From contig VCMS01000133.1 in NCBI GenBank assembly GCA_022539475.1, forward strand, positions 90,608 to 154,607: 64,000 nucleotides of DNA, read 5' to 3'. The position numbers and the translations under genes are program-made. Positions 35,363 through 45,649 of this stretch are shown here, piece by piece. This DNA comes from Gracilaria domingensis. Lineage: Eukaryota; Rhodophyta; Florideophyceae; Gracilariales; Gracilariaceae. Under the pieces are notes generated by a model. That model saw only the letters and a program-made list of their open reading frames with translations, made no database searches and had not been told where the DNA came from. Numbering within the stretch: the first letter of the stretch is position 1; every line of letters begins with the position of its first letter.

Positions 35363-35401
35363 GAGCTCAGGGAGTGGCCCTCTGGGCCACACCCTGAGCT
35401 C
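35363..35401. repeat. 18-bp hairpin, 3-nt loop
   Basis: GAGCTCAGGGAGTGGCCC and GGGCCACACCCTGAGCTC pair at 17 of 18 positions around TCT. Confidence 0.85.
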
Positions 35402-36188
35402 CGTAATACCGATGCCAACCGTACGGCGCCAGGTTCACCTGTGGCTAGAATTATTACACCTATTCGTGTACAGAGGTACATGTACACTACATTTAATATA
35501 GTGAATACACCATGGAAGTTGCACGATAGCGCGACATCTCAGGACCACAGGCAAAGCTTGCTCTAATCCAATTCCAACTCCGTTTCGCACTTGTTGCATG
35601 CTGCACTACATTCTAGTATTTGCAAGGAACACTTTCCCTCCAGATTCTAGTCCGATAAGGAGTGCGTCGCCTGATCTGAAGAAAAGCATAATCGATTGAA
35701 AGCTAGTGGCCAGAACAGTGCCGTGGGCGATTGATTTTGCGAAAAGTAAGAAGTATCTCTCTGGTGAGACCATTTAGCTGCCTGTGTTGTTGCTTGAGGA
35801 GAACGCGGGAGAAAACGAACTGCACTGGAACGGTTCTGTCATGCAACGTCATCATACAGAGTTGCAATTGCGCGGTAGCAAAGATTGGATACGTAACAGC
35901 CATATATTCATCAACTTTTGCAAAAGGCGCAGACAAATGGAGGAAACGCAATTGAAGAGAAGTTGTTAGCAGACGTGATGTTGATGAAACGTTTAGGCGA
36001 GCATGAAATCGAATGCTTTTTGTGAGTTGTTACAAATCATGTGACCTGTTACTGCACGAGGTATTCAATACGACGCGCTTACTGCACTGCTGGACAGGTA
36101 CAGTCAATCAGCAGTGCCTGGGCACTGCAGGTGCACATCAAATGCGATTTTGGTGAATTGGTTATCGCCCTCATTTCTTGCGGTCACC

Positions 36189-36221
36189 AACCAAAATCGG
36201 TCCTTGGGACCGATTTTGGTT
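36189..36221. repeat. 15-bp perfect hairpin, 3-nt loop
   Basis: AACCAAAATCGGTCC and GGACCGATTTTGGTT pair perfectly around TTG. Confidence 0.9.
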
Positions 36222-36810
36222 CTCGCCCTCTCCTTCCCCATGTGATAAACGAAGACCGATTGGTTATAAAGCACTGCTTAAGCGCAAGAATGCCATATAC
36301 GCAGAATGGAGAGCATGGTTTTTTTTTTAACTACACGTAGTTACGAGCCGTAGAAGAAAGGATGGTTACTGACAGCCATCAATTCTACCTCATTCACGAT
36401 ACAAAGCAATTTGCGTTTGTGCCAGTGCCCGCATTGCTATCTGTTCGAAGCACGACCAATGAAAGTTGCTCAACGGCTTTCCGCGCTTACTATCTTGCTT
36501 GGTGCACGAGTCCCTCGTGATAAGTTTTCTCAAAGTTGTCACCATACTCCCTCTTTCGATCCTCTATTCGCCCCAAGAATTGCATTCCCACATGCACTGT
36601 ATGCCTGCCGTTTGTCAGCATGGCAAGTAGACCATTTGTCTCCCGGCCGTGCACGCCACAAATACGAAGGTAGCTTCGGTTCGCTCTCACGTTTCGAGAC
36701 ACCCATTCAGCATTCTTCTCAAGATCTGCTTCGCCGGAGCGACGGATACCATTCAATTTCATTGTCAGTCCAGAGGCTGCAAGAAATCCGCGCAGCTCTG
36801 TTTCTCCAAA

Positions 36811-38313
36811 ATGGACGACATCATTCTTAACATAGACCCATCTGTTTGGAATGTTCTCAAATTTGTCATTCTCACCATCATAACAACCCCACTTCTTGAA
36901 CTAGTGTTCCAACATCTCATCGACACGAAGGCTACATATGATGTGCTGCGCGGAAAGAAGCTGTTGCTTTCTGACTCCCAATTGGGTCTCTTCTCCCTGC
37001 ACGCTACGCATTGGGGAGCTACCAAGAAGAAGTATTTGTTGCTTTTTATAGGTTTGCCGGTTTATGCAGCAGAACTCCTGTTTGAATTTTCGTTCTCCGT
37101 TGACATCATCGACGTTGCAGTTCAACAACGAGTTTGGCTGCCGCCAACACACGACATACACTATACTACTTCTGAGAATCTCAAATTTGGCAGATCCGAC
37201 TTAGAGCCCACTCAGTTCCCTTTGGAAGCCACCGAATCCTGCATCCAGGGACCATCTGAGATGCTGAGAATTGGCAGTGTCGATCAGAATATTGGTGGAT
37301 ATCTATCCGGATTTGAGTATCGCATGGAGGGCGAATATACGATTCGCAAACCGTATCTTGCTATGGACAACAGCTCGATCCTGTGCAGTGCGTCCAAGAC
37401 TGTAGGAAACGTGAAGTTTGTTGTTCCGCAAGTATTTTTAGTCAATAGTTCCACAAAGGCTGAAGGTGTCTATGCGCAGGTGAACACCAGTGGCTCTGAA
37501 AGCTTGGGAACAGTGTTCAAGAAGAGTCCATTTGATTATGCTGGCAGGTTAGATACCGGCTTTGCTTCTGGTGCCGTCCGGGAAAATGAACAAGTAGTTT
37601 GCATGAGAACTGGACGTGACTTCTACTGTGCATGGTATATGGAGAACACGTTCGTACTAGCGAACTCGTCGATTTTCTGGTCTAAAACACCCGGTGAAAA
37701 CTTCACTCTTTCAGTGGTTCTAACGGCAACGGGATCTCTGATCGACGGATTGAGGAGTCGTGGGCGGCGTATGCGACTCGTTGCGACTCTGATTGGAAGT
37801 GAGCTTTTAACGACTCGTCTTGGAGGCCAGAGCTTATCGCAGCGTTTGATTACCAAGGAAAAGCTTGAGAGAGTTGCCTTTCTGACGTTGCTTGCAGCAA
37901 ACGAAGAAGGGGTTGGTGGAATTCGAGAGCAAGTTGGACCTCGCTTCCTTTTGAGTGAAGAAAAGCAGTCGGCGTCTATGAAGAGAATTGCTTTCGTGCC
38001 GATCGCATTTTTTCTAGGTGTGATGGTTCTATTGCTTGTTTCAGACGGAATACTATCTTTGCTAATATGGTCAGCTGTTTTTCGTAAGGGCGCAAAAGAG
38101 TCGGGCTCCAGAAGGACTCTTCGGGTGGAAACTTCAATTCAGTGGCTTCGAGAGAGAGTTTGTGCGGATTTGGTTCATGATGGAATATTCGAAGACATAA
38201 CCAGCAAGGACATTTCTCTGAAGGCGATCCCAGACGGCTTTCAAATGCTGCCTTTTGGTAGCGTGGTACCAAAGGTATCCTTAAGGATACCCAGAGGGTG
38301 GCCCGAGTTTTGA
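36811..38313 (+). CDS. Three-helix membrane protein with large Cys-containing ectodomain (paralogue B)
   Basis: ATG 36811 is chosen because it aligns with the paralogue; the frame is open 54 codons further upstream but without similarity. The 500-aa product has helices near residues 12-33, 75-95 (LLLFIGLPVYAAELLFEF) and 393-420 (FVPIAFFLGVMVLLLVSDG). Between helices 2 and 3 lie conserved cysteines (ESCIQGPSE, SILCSASKTV, VVCMRTGRDFYCAW), and ANEEGV is shared with paralogue A just before helix 3. The cytosolic tail is about 80 residues. The function is unknown; a receptor-like or cell-surface role is inference from topology. The last codons overlap an 18-bp palindrome (38274-38291). GC content is modest, unlike the genes after 39 kb. 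Confidence 0.85.
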   Translation: MDDIILNIDPSVWNVLKFVILTIITTPLLELVFQHLIDTKATYDVLRGKKLLLSDSQLGLFSLHATHWGATKKKYLLLFIGLPVYAAELLFEFSFSVDIIDVAVQQRVWLPPTHDIHYTTSENLKFGRSDLEPTQFPLEATESCIQGPSEMLRIGSVDQNIGGYLSGFEYRMEGEYTIRKPYLAMDNSSILCSASKTVGNVKFVVPQVFLVNSSTKAEGVYAQVNTSGSESLGTVFKKSPFDYAGRLDTGFASGAVRENEQVVCMRTGRDFYCAWYMENTFVLANSSIFWSKTPGENFTLSVVLTATGSLIDGLRSRGRRMRLVATLIGSELLTTRLGGQSLSQRLITKEKLERVAFLTLLAANEEGVGGIREQVGPRFLLSEEKQSASMKRIAFVPIAFFLGVMVLLLVSDGILSLLIWSAVFRKGAKESGSRRTLRVETSIQWLRERVCADLVHDGIFEDITSKDISLKAIPDGFQMLPFGSVVPKVSLRIPRGWPEF

Positions 38314-38552
38314 AAAGTGAGTAAAAAAATCAAAGGGAATGTACAACGGTAGAAGTGAACTATGTGTTGTTGTCTGAAACGTGGTGCATACTTGTCCAGC
38401 TCACACGGTGGACACGTGAGCAATTTGTGGCAGTTGAGGAGGTTTGAAATAATATTATTAAAATCGGTAAATGAAATATGGTAATTCGGGTCACGGCGGC
38501 TCAAAGATGGCATACGAAGGTAGATATCTCGTGTTTCTTTTCATTGTTTTGC

Positions 38553-38570
38553 ACTCGCCGTTCGGCGAGT
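38553..38570 (+). repeat. Perfect 8-bp stem-loop upstream of the prenyltransferase gene
   Basis: ACTCGCCG-TT-CGGCGAGT lies 77 bp before ATG 38647. A second, longer-range pairing (GCTTCAGCC with GGCTGAAGC) follows. These may be 5' UTR structures. Confidence 0.6.
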
Positions 38571-38646
38571 CAAGCTTCAGCCAAAGCCGCTCACGGACGT
38601 TAGTTAACTTTTGTATCGGCTGAAGCGCCGCGGCTTTTGTGTAACG

Positions 38647-39564
38647 ATGAGCGAGACGACGGCGCGAACGAAACTGGAGGAGCTGCACCCCATCATCTAC
38701 GCGTTCGCCGACGTGGACTACACGCCAATATCTGCTTCGGAGGTTCTACGACTGGATGAACCGTCATCAGTGTCTCACATCTATGCGCTCATGCATGCGG
38801 TGATGGGCACATCGGAGAGGAGCGAGCGCACCCATCAGCTGGCAACGGCGGCAATCCAGCACAACGGAGGCAATCCAAGCGCGTGGCTGCTACGACGACA
38901 GTCAGCTGAGGCGCTTGCTCGGCGCGATAAATCGGTGTGGGAAAAGGAAATGGCATTTTGTTCGTCCATCATCATGGATCACGCGAAGAACTACCAAGCA
39001 TGGGAACATCGGCGCTTTTGCGCCAAGCTGCACGGCTTGCAACACGAGCGAGAGTTTACGGACATTGTGCTCGCAGAGGACGAGAAAAACTACCACGCGT
39101 GGGCGCATCGCGCGTGGTTGGTGAAACAGGGGCTGAAGGAGGGGGAGCTGCACTCGACCGAGTGGTACATCAGCCGCGATCTACGCAACTCGGCGTGGAA
39201 CCACCGCTGGATGGTGCTCACAAGCACCGGCGCGCTGCAGGAGCGGGGCGAGGAGGAGATGCGCTTCGCGCTGGACGTGATGCGCAAGGCGAACAAGAAC
39301 GAGGCTGTGTGGAACTACATTCGCGCGCTGTGCGAGCGCGGCATCGGATCGGAGCTGGCGCTGCAGGCGGCGCGCGAGATTGTGGCGAGCGACCAGACGT
39401 GCTTCGCGGCGCGGAGGATGCTGGTTTTCGGGCCGCTCAAGCAGGGCGAGGAGGAGGTGAGGAGGCACTGCGCGTTTCTAGCGGACTACGACTGGCTTCG
39501 CTGCGGCTACTGGAAGAGCATTGGCGGGCTGGACGCGGAGGAGGACGAGCAGACGGGGCAGTGA
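38647..39564 (+). CDS. FNTA: Protein farnesyltransferase / geranylgeranyltransferase I alpha subunit
   Basis: The 305-aa product from ATG 38647 carries the repeated prenyltransferase alpha motif N-x2-x-W-x2-R: KNYQAWEHRRF near residue 115, KNYHAWAHRAWLV near 147, LRNSAWNHRWMVL near 180 and NEAVWNYIRAL near 219. An N-terminal segment reads YTPISASEVLRLDEPSS. In known organisms this subunit pairs with one of two beta subunits to lipidate CaaX proteins such as Ras and Rho GTPases in the cytosol. The length is at the short end of the family (about 300-380). The gene is a single open frame. GC content rises sharply along it, and its 3' half already has the extreme third-position G/C of the following genes. 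An upstream ATG-less extension is open but not needed. Confidence 0.93.
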   Translation: MSETTARTKLEELHPIIYAFADVDYTPISASEVLRLDEPSSVSHIYALMHAVMGTSERSERTHQLATAAIQHNGGNPSAWLLRRQSAEALARRDKSVWEKEMAFCSSIIMDHAKNYQAWEHRRFCAKLHGLQHEREFTDIVLAEDEKNYHAWAHRAWLVKQGLKEGELHSTEWYISRDLRNSAWNHRWMVLTSTGALQERGEEEMRFALDVMRKANKNEAVWNYIRALCERGIGSELALQAAREIVASDQTCFAARRMLVFGPLKQGEEEVRRHCAFLADYDWLRCGYWKSIGGLDAEEDEQTGQ

Positions 39565-39702
39565 GCTACAAGCTGTTTTGAGCAACAAGCGCACACTACC
39601 CCTGGTACTAAAGAGCGCAGCGGCTCGGCGGCAGCGCCATCATATTTATAGCGCGCGAGCCGTGCGGAGAGTGGTACACGTCGCACAGCTGTGCGGGGCG
39701 CG

Positions 39703-39710
39703 TATATAAA
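39703..39710 (+). promoter_or_regulatory. TATA box of the Sds3-like gene
   Basis: TATATAAA stands out in very GC-rich DNA 34 bp before the first ATG (39737) and 142 bp before the second (39845). Usual TATA-to-start spacing would place transcription start at about 39735, which favours translation from 39845. Confidence 0.6.
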
Positions 39711-39844
39711 GCGGCGCGGCCGCGGCGGCACGCGTCATGCGTCACAGCGGCCCATCGCCGCCGTTGCGCAGTTACCCGCGCCAACGCCGTCGTGACGCGC
39801 GCGCGCGCCGCTTTTCAATTCCGTCTCGGCGCGGCGTAGCGGCG

Positions 39845-40100
39845 ATGGCGCACAGCCCGCTGGCGCGCGACCGCGACGCGCGCACGCCGCACGCGCTCGT
39901 CGTCGAGAGCACCACCGCGTCCGAGCGCGCCCGCTTCAAGCACGACGCGCCGCCGCCGCCCGCCATGGGCAAGCGCGCCGCCGCCGACGCGCGCCGCCGC
40001 GCCAGGCTCGACGCCGCCGACGTCAACAAGGGGCTGCCCGCTGCGCCCGCGCGCGCCGCCGCGCCGAACGGCGTCGCCCACGCCGCGCGCGGCGCGCCGC

Positions 40101-40160
<60 letters not shown>

Positions 40161-40783
40161 GCGCGCTGCCGCGCGCGCGCGCCGACAGCGGCGGCGCAAG
40201 GGTCGTCGCGTCGCCGAAGAAGGCCGTGGACCGAAAGCGCGGCCGCGAGGACGACGCGCACTGCGACAGCACGCTGGCCGCCAGCTCGCTCTCGCTCAAC
40301 GAGCTGGACGACTACCGCAACGAGTGCATCAAGCTGGAGAAGCTGCGGCACGCGCGCGTGTACGAGGCCGACAAGCGCCGCCTGTATCACGAGAACGTGA
40401 TTCTGACCATGTACGAAATGGAAGTGGACGCCATCTTGGAAGATTTCGAACAGGCCAAGCGCGCCGCTATGCTCAAGATGCTGTCGGACAACGCGGACAA
40501 AATGCGGCAGGTGGAGGAACTGCGAAGTGGAATCTGCAAGGACGACGTGGTGGGCGGCTGGCAACGGAAGCACGAGATGGCTCTGAGGGGGCGCGGCGCC
40601 ATTGACGACGAGGTGGACGACGGGCGACCGGCGCGCCGGAAGCGAACCCGGTCCAACAGCGTCAAGGTCAACGTGGAGCTGGACGACCACCAAGTGAGCG
40701 ATGATCTGGCCGAGATGAGGGGTGAGAAGCGACAGCGCGAGGAAGGCAACGAGCGCGAGCGACGTTCAAAGAAGCGAAAGTGA
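39845..40783 (+). CDS. Sds3/BRMS1-like nuclear protein
   Basis: From ATG 39845 the product has 312 residues; an upstream in-frame ATG at 39737 would add 36 but lies almost at the predicted transcript start. The N-terminal half is arginine/alanine-rich with a polyproline run near residues 89-106 made of repeated CCG codons. Residues 152-232 form a charged helical region (LDDYRNECIKLEKLRHARVY, YEMEVDAILEDFEQAKRAAM) with the spacing of the Sds3/BRMS1 coiled coil. A short motif near 273-293 (VNVELDDHQVSDDLAEM) resembles the conserved C-terminal piece of that family, and the tail is a nuclear localisation-like KR cluster. Sds3 proteins scaffold Sin3 histone deacetylase complexes. The assignment rests on pattern, not on an alignment. 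Confidence 0.6.
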
Positions 40784-40924
40784 CGCTGATGCGCGTCGCC
40801 ATTTACATTTTCGCCTATCGTTTGTTTCACGCACGCCGTATAAAAAAGTTGTGTACAGATTGCTCACGTCAAAAGCGCGCACCACTGCGCGCGTTATGTC
40901 CGGAAGCTCGCACAAGCGACAGCA

Positions 40925-41590
40925 CTACGACCGGTTGCCGTGAGCCTGTTGCGCATGTGCGATCGCTTCGTCGCGCAGTGCATGCGCCCTCCTCAGGCAC
41001 AGCCTCGAAACGTGATTCAGCGTGATTCGCAGCCGACACAACGACGCCACGTCCTTCTTGGAGGCGCCCCGGGCCAGCCTGGCGTCGGCGTCGGCCGCCA
41101 TCAGCGCCGTCGTGGACTGCAGCGCATTCAGTTCGTTGATCGCCTTGTTGAGCCGGCTAGCAATGCTCGACAGCTGCACCAAGCCGGTGTCGCCACGCCG
41201 CGAACGCGCCAGCGGCGACGGCGTGAGCGGCGTGGTCTGCGACAGCAAGCTGTCCGTGGTGAGAAACACGCTGCGCGGCAGCGGCGGCTTGTCCGACGCG
41301 TCCGACGAAGACGCGCTGCATGGCGGCGACGACGGCGGCGACAGCGAGCGGCTGGACGGCGTGCGCACGGGCGACACGGAGTGCGGCGAGTCGGGCTGCG
41401 CGCGCGGGCGCGCGCGCGCGGGCGCGCGCTTGGGCGGCGCGGCGGGAGACGGTGAGCGCGGGCCGCTTGCAGAGGAGGAGGAGGAGGAGGAGGAGGAGGA
41501 GATTGAGGGAATGACGACGGGCGAGGAAGGAGGGCTGAGGGAGGGAGAGGAGGGCGCGCTTATTGACGGCGACGGGGGCACGCGGCGCAT
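40925..41590 (-). CDS. Unrecognised serine/proline-rich protein with conserved-looking helical C-terminus
   Basis: The product is 221 aa from ATG 41590; an earlier ATG at 41791 would add a proline/arginine-rich stretch encoded partly by a long homopolymer run, which I regard as leader. Residues 1-130 are low-complexity (serine run of about ten from GAG/CTC repeats, PSPSAPSSP, several SPxR/SPPS sites that resemble kinase targets). The last 80 residues are helical and non-repetitive (IASRLNKAINELNALQSTT, SLCRLRITLNHVSRLCLRRA) and are probably the functional domain. No family is recognised. The gene is convergent with the Sds3-like gene (141 bp between stop codons). Confidence 0.65.
   Translation of the reverse strand: MRRVPPSPSISAPSSPSLSPPSSPVVIPSISSSSSSSSSSASGPRSPSPAAPPKRAPARARPRAQPDSPHSVSPVRTPSSRSLSPPSSPPCSASSSDASDKPPLPRSVFLTTDSLLSQTTPLTPSPLARSRRGDTGLVQLSSIASRLNKAINELNALQSTTALMAADADARLARGASKKDVASLCRLRITLNHVSRLCLRRAHALRDEAIAHAQQAHGNRS
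41472..41500. repeat. (GAG)n microsatellite in coding sequence
   Basis: About nine tandem GAG units on the plus strand; on the minus strand they encode the serine run of the flanking gene. Confidence 0.85.
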
Positions 41591-42035
41591 GTTGCGGAGG
41601 AGGTGGCCCGCGACGCAGGGCGAAACGGCGGCACGCGCGGGCAGCGTTGGCGCGTTAGCATGGAGCGCCAAGTGGGCGGGTGCGGGTGGGGGCGGGGCGG
41701 GGGGGGGGGGGGGGGTGCGTCGGAAAGCTGCGGACAGGCGAGAGCGGCGGCGCGCTACGCAGCGCACGCGCAACAAGTCAGTGCGCAGCATTTCAGTGGG
41801 AGAAATTCCACTTGCTTTCAGTCGCGCCTTGCTGCCCGCATCGGTGTACAAAGGTACTGTACTGCACCAGTTGCAACCAACTCTGTACAAAAAGGTGTGT
41901 GCGGCTATTTACATCATGTCCACAGACGGTGCTCTCTCCTAAACAGTTTCTATTGCTGTTGTGGTGTTATTCACAGACGCTCCGTTCGCGTTTGACCGCC
42001 CCCGCGCGCGGCCACGTACATGCGTTCACAATACA

Positions 42036-42720
42036 TTATGCGCGAGCGACGTTCTTGTAGCGGCGCAGCTGCCACTGACGTACAATGTTCCACCCAGCCC
42101 CCATGTTGTACTCCTCCCCCGCGCCAAACTCACTCCCCGCCTCAGTCTTCATCTCCACCGGCTCCTTCAGGTGCACCACTCGCTCGCCCTTCATTTGCTC
42201 CCGCCGCACGTCTCCAGCGTCGTTCTCATCGCTGCTATCAGCACCCTCAGTCTTGTCACAGCTGGCGCCTCGAGAGTCGCCGTCCCGCGAGGAGCACTCA
42301 CGTGCCGAAGCCCACGGCGACCCCGGCAAGCGGAGGAACATCCACGGACGCCTCACAGGCATGTCCACATCACAGCTTCGCCTCAGCTCCAAGCTGGCGG
42401 CACTGTGGCGCAGCCGCCGTTCCTCTTGTTCGCCTGTCTCACCGACAGCAATCTCCACATCCGTCAGCGGCTCCTGCTGACAAGCGTCAACGGACGACAC
42501 GATCTCATCCGCAAAGTTCACGTGCAACCGCTCCCTGTTGCGCTGCTTTCGAGACTTGTCCGTCCGACGCACGCCGTTTGCGCGCCTGTTCCTTCGCAGC
42601 ACACGTGGCTCCGGCCCGGACATCACGCCGAGGTCCTCGTCCTGGAACAGCGCCTCGTTCACCTCGGCCATCAGCGAGCGCGGCCTCCCGAACGTCAGAT
42701 TGTTGCCATACGAATGCACA
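42036..42720 (-). CDS. Probable C-terminal continuation of the DENN protein in another frame
   Basis: This frame, open from 42857 to a stop at 42036, looks coding from about 42720 onward: FGRPRSLMAEVNEALFQDED, then DLGVMSGPEPRVLRR, then an acidic stretch and a final WNIVRQWQLRRYKNVARA. The motif EDLGVMSGPE repeats the EDAGVLSGPE of the DENN frame some 60 codons earlier, evidence that both belong to one protein. In contrast, the DENN frame itself becomes featureless after about 42740. A short intron between about 42780 and 42660 (for example GTATGG...CCGAG, 49 nt, which gives the right frame) or an assembly indel would join them. Confidence 0.5.
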
Positions 42721-45144
42721 GGTCTCTTCGTCCACCACTTCATCTCGCTGACGCCGCAACTTGCGCATGTTTGAAAACGGATGCGCCCGACGTTGCGACA
42801 CCGTCTCCGGACCTGACAGCACGCCAGCGTCTTCGCCATCGTCCTCAAGGAATTCACTCACTGCGCGCGTCCTCTTGAAACGGGGCAGTAGCAGCGCGTT
42901 CCTCGCTCCAACGCTTGGAACGAACGGCGCCATGTCTTCCTCCACGTCGGTAACATCGTCGACGGCGCCGCGCGCTTGAAGCAACGAACGCTCTCGTGCT
43001 TCAGCAGCTCGCCTTCGACGCCGACGCGCGTTGTCGCTTTGCACAATGCCAAAAGTCGGGTCGCGCTGTTCATCGCTTTCCCACTGCATGTACATCTGTG
43101 TGTGCACAAAAGAGCGGAGAAGAGTGCGAGACTCCTTCCTGCTAATCGAAGGAGGCGAGAGGATGCTCGTTGCAACAGTTGGAAGAATCGTTGGCGTCGC
43201 GTCCACTGGCGCGCCCTGGTCCACCCCCGCTCCCTCAACCGAAGGTAGATCCGCTAGCAGTTCCGCAAAGAACTTGCACATGGCCTTGTCGAGCGCGGTG
43301 AGCGCCTCGGTGCTAATAAAAGTGTCCAATGAAGATGGACCAGGGTTGCTGAGCTTGTTCAACTTGTTGTGCGAGCGAGACCTCCACATGGTGGAGGTCT
43401 GAAACTTTGACGGGTAGTCCTCTTGCAGTAGAGTAGTAGGCCTAGATAAAGGGCTCTCGAAAGCGTGGCCATCGTCGTCAAACTGGTCGCCACCGCCAGA
43501 GACAGCAGACTTGATCGTCGACAGCGAGTTTTCCGACAGGTTGAGACGCAGACGGTTGCGCGTACACGCGCTCTTGATGCGAGTAAGACGGCGTTCGAGC
43601 CGATTGCGCAAGCGACGCGGAATGTGCTTCGATATGTCCTGAGGCTCCGGATGCGACACCACTTTGCCGCTTTGCATGTGCGCAAACACGAGCTCATCCA
43701 CCAGCGGAAGCTCCAGCGCCTCCGGGTAGAACTCGTCGAGTATGCCCACCAAATAGGGTATTGGCGCACCCAACACGTGCAAGTGGCGCGAGGGAAGAAT
43801 AGGTGAGAGGATGTGAGGCCATTCGAAGGGGCGAAGCAAGTCCTTGAGCGCGAGAACCGCTCGGGACACGAGCGAACTGGACGGCCCCACTATACACACA
43901 TGACGTTCCTCAAGAAGAGCTGTGATCAACACCACTATACCGCGCACCGAGAAGTTAGAAAATAGTACAAAGGCATCTGCGAGGTGCGCAAAGCGGGAAA
44001 GCTTGTCCTCCGCCGCGGCGTTGCTGAGCTCCTCCGGGCTCTGGACGTCATTGTCCAGCATGGCAAAATCTGGGAACATCTCCCCGATGCGCGCGCGCAC
44101 AGCTGCGGTGAGACTGGCGGCCGCAGTAGGAGGTTTGTGTTCGTTCTTGAGGGTGTTTGAATCGGCGGACGTATCAGCTGAGGGCAACGGAGCAGCCGGC
44201 GTAATTCTGCCCGACGAATTGGTGGACGGTGTATGACAAAACGCTGAATGCGGCGCTGCGGGCGGCTGCTCGTCGGCGCGCGGCGCAGGGTCGAGCGCCG
44301 TAAAATCAGAGAGCGAGGAGAAGCGGATGCTGGCCAGCAGCGAATGGGCGTGCTGCGCGGGCGGCGGCAGCGGCTCTGGCGCGCTAAGCGGCGGCCTTGC
44401 CAGCGCGCGCATGGTGGAGTGGCACAGGTGGTGCGCCACGACGGGCGTGCACAGCAAGGGAGCGCGTCTGAACGGCGGCGGCGCCTGCAAGGCGTGGTGG
44501 CATTGCGCGCCGAGCTGCAGCGACGACGACGACTGCGCGTCCAGGCGCAGCAGCGCGGCAAAGCGATCGGCCGCGGCCTCCAAGGCGCACACAAAGCGCG
44601 CGGCGTGCGAGCAGTCCGCGAGCACGACGAGCGCGTGCAGCGCCGACAGCGGGCGACAAAACGCGTACTGGCGGGAGCCGTCGGCGGCCGTGACGGCAAA
44701 CGCGTGCGAGCGCATGCGCTGCAGAAACGGCAGGAAGGAGGTGCACGGCGCGACGGCCGACGGCGGCGGCGACGCGGCGGCGGCGGCGGGCGGCGGCGCG
44801 GCGCGGACGTCCAGCGGCGGCACGGCGGGCTGCGACAGCGGCGGAATGCCGGCCGAGCGCGTGCGCGACGGCGGGCTGGCGGCCGGGCGGCGCGGCAGGC
44901 TGTTTGCGCGGCGGCGCGCCAGCGACGACACGGGCGGCGCGACGGCGGTGGCGGCGGCGGCGGCGGTGGGGCGCGCGTTTGGGCGGCGCGAGTGGCGCGC
45001 GATGCGCGCGACGGGCGGCACGCGCGTGGGCGCGGGCGGCGGCGCGGGTACATCGTTGCCGCCCGCGGAGTGCAGCGCGCTGAACAGTGCGGACGCGGAC
45101 AGCGGCAGCACCTTTGCGGCGCGCAGCTGCGACGCGATGGAGGC

Positions 45145-45181
<37 letters not shown>

Positions 45182-45552
45182 TGGGCGGCGGCGGCCGGGG
45201 CGACGCGCGGCGGCGGCGCGGTGGACGGACGGGCGTCAACGGCTTTTGGGGCGGCGTCGACGGGGAAGATGAAGGGCGCGGCCGACAGCAGCGTGCTCTT
45301 CGCGGCGGCGTGCTGCGCGCCGTCGAAGACGCGCGGCGAGTGCGTGTGCACAAAGTGCAGCGGCGGCGCGGTGGCGGACGGCGGCGCGGCGCGCGACGGG
45401 TCGCACAGCAGGTGCACCACCGCCACAAGCTGCACCGCCTGCAGGCACGGCGCCGCGCGCTCCATCGGCGGCGGCGGCGGGGCGGGCGGGACGGCGCGCG
45501 GCGGCGACAGCGGCGGCGCGCTGGCGCGCAGCAGCGCGGACGCGGCGGACAT
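42505..45552 (-). CDS. DENN-domain protein (probable Rab guanine exchange factor)
   Basis: ATG 45552 has a purine at -3 and directly precedes a plausible uDENN start; the frame stays open upstream only as proline/alanine/arginine strings in very GC-rich DNA. From the N-terminus, a uDENN-like part (AVQLVAVVHLLCDPS, LHFVHTHSP) is broken by alanine/proline low-complexity inserts. The cDENN core at about residues 520-640 is clear (SVRGIVVLITALLEERHVCI, LKDLLRPFEWPHILSPILPS, APIPYLVGILDEF). A dDENN part lies near 750-830 (LLRSFVHTQMYMQW). DENN proteins activate Rab GTPases on membranes. The C-terminal portion after about residue 930 probably switches frame (see the neighbouring entry), so the true protein is longer than this frame shows. 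Confidence 0.85.
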
Positions 45553-45568
45553 GCTCGGCGGCGGGCGC

Positions 45569-45594
45569 GGGGGGGGGGGGGGGGGGGGGGGGGG
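45569..45594. repeat. 26-G homopolymer just upstream of the DENN start
   Basis: An uninterrupted run of 26 G on the plus strand (C on the DENN coding strand) lies 17 bp before the ATG. It is prone to length error and to quadruplex formation. A shorter G run of about 21 is at 41697-41716 in the leader of the neighbouring gene. Confidence 0.8.
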
Positions 45595-45649
45595 CGTGCG
45601 GGTCGCGGCGCCACCACAGCCGTCGACTGCGCGGCAGCGAGCCGTTATC

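Larger units (their letters stand above)
34957..36810. other. Shared upstream region of the divergent membrane-protein pair
   Basis: No credible gene. It contains three hairpins: 35363-35401 (17 of 18 pairs, GAGCTCAGGG...), 36111-36128 (GCAGTGCC-TG-GGCACTGC) and 36189-36221 (15-bp perfect arms, loop TTG). The region must contain both promoters, but I see no TATA box that is clearly placed. Confidence 0.5.

Noticed and set aside
36411-36830. 139-codon frame overlapping the start of paralogue B
   Set aside because: Different frame from the conserved membrane protein and no sequence features of its own.
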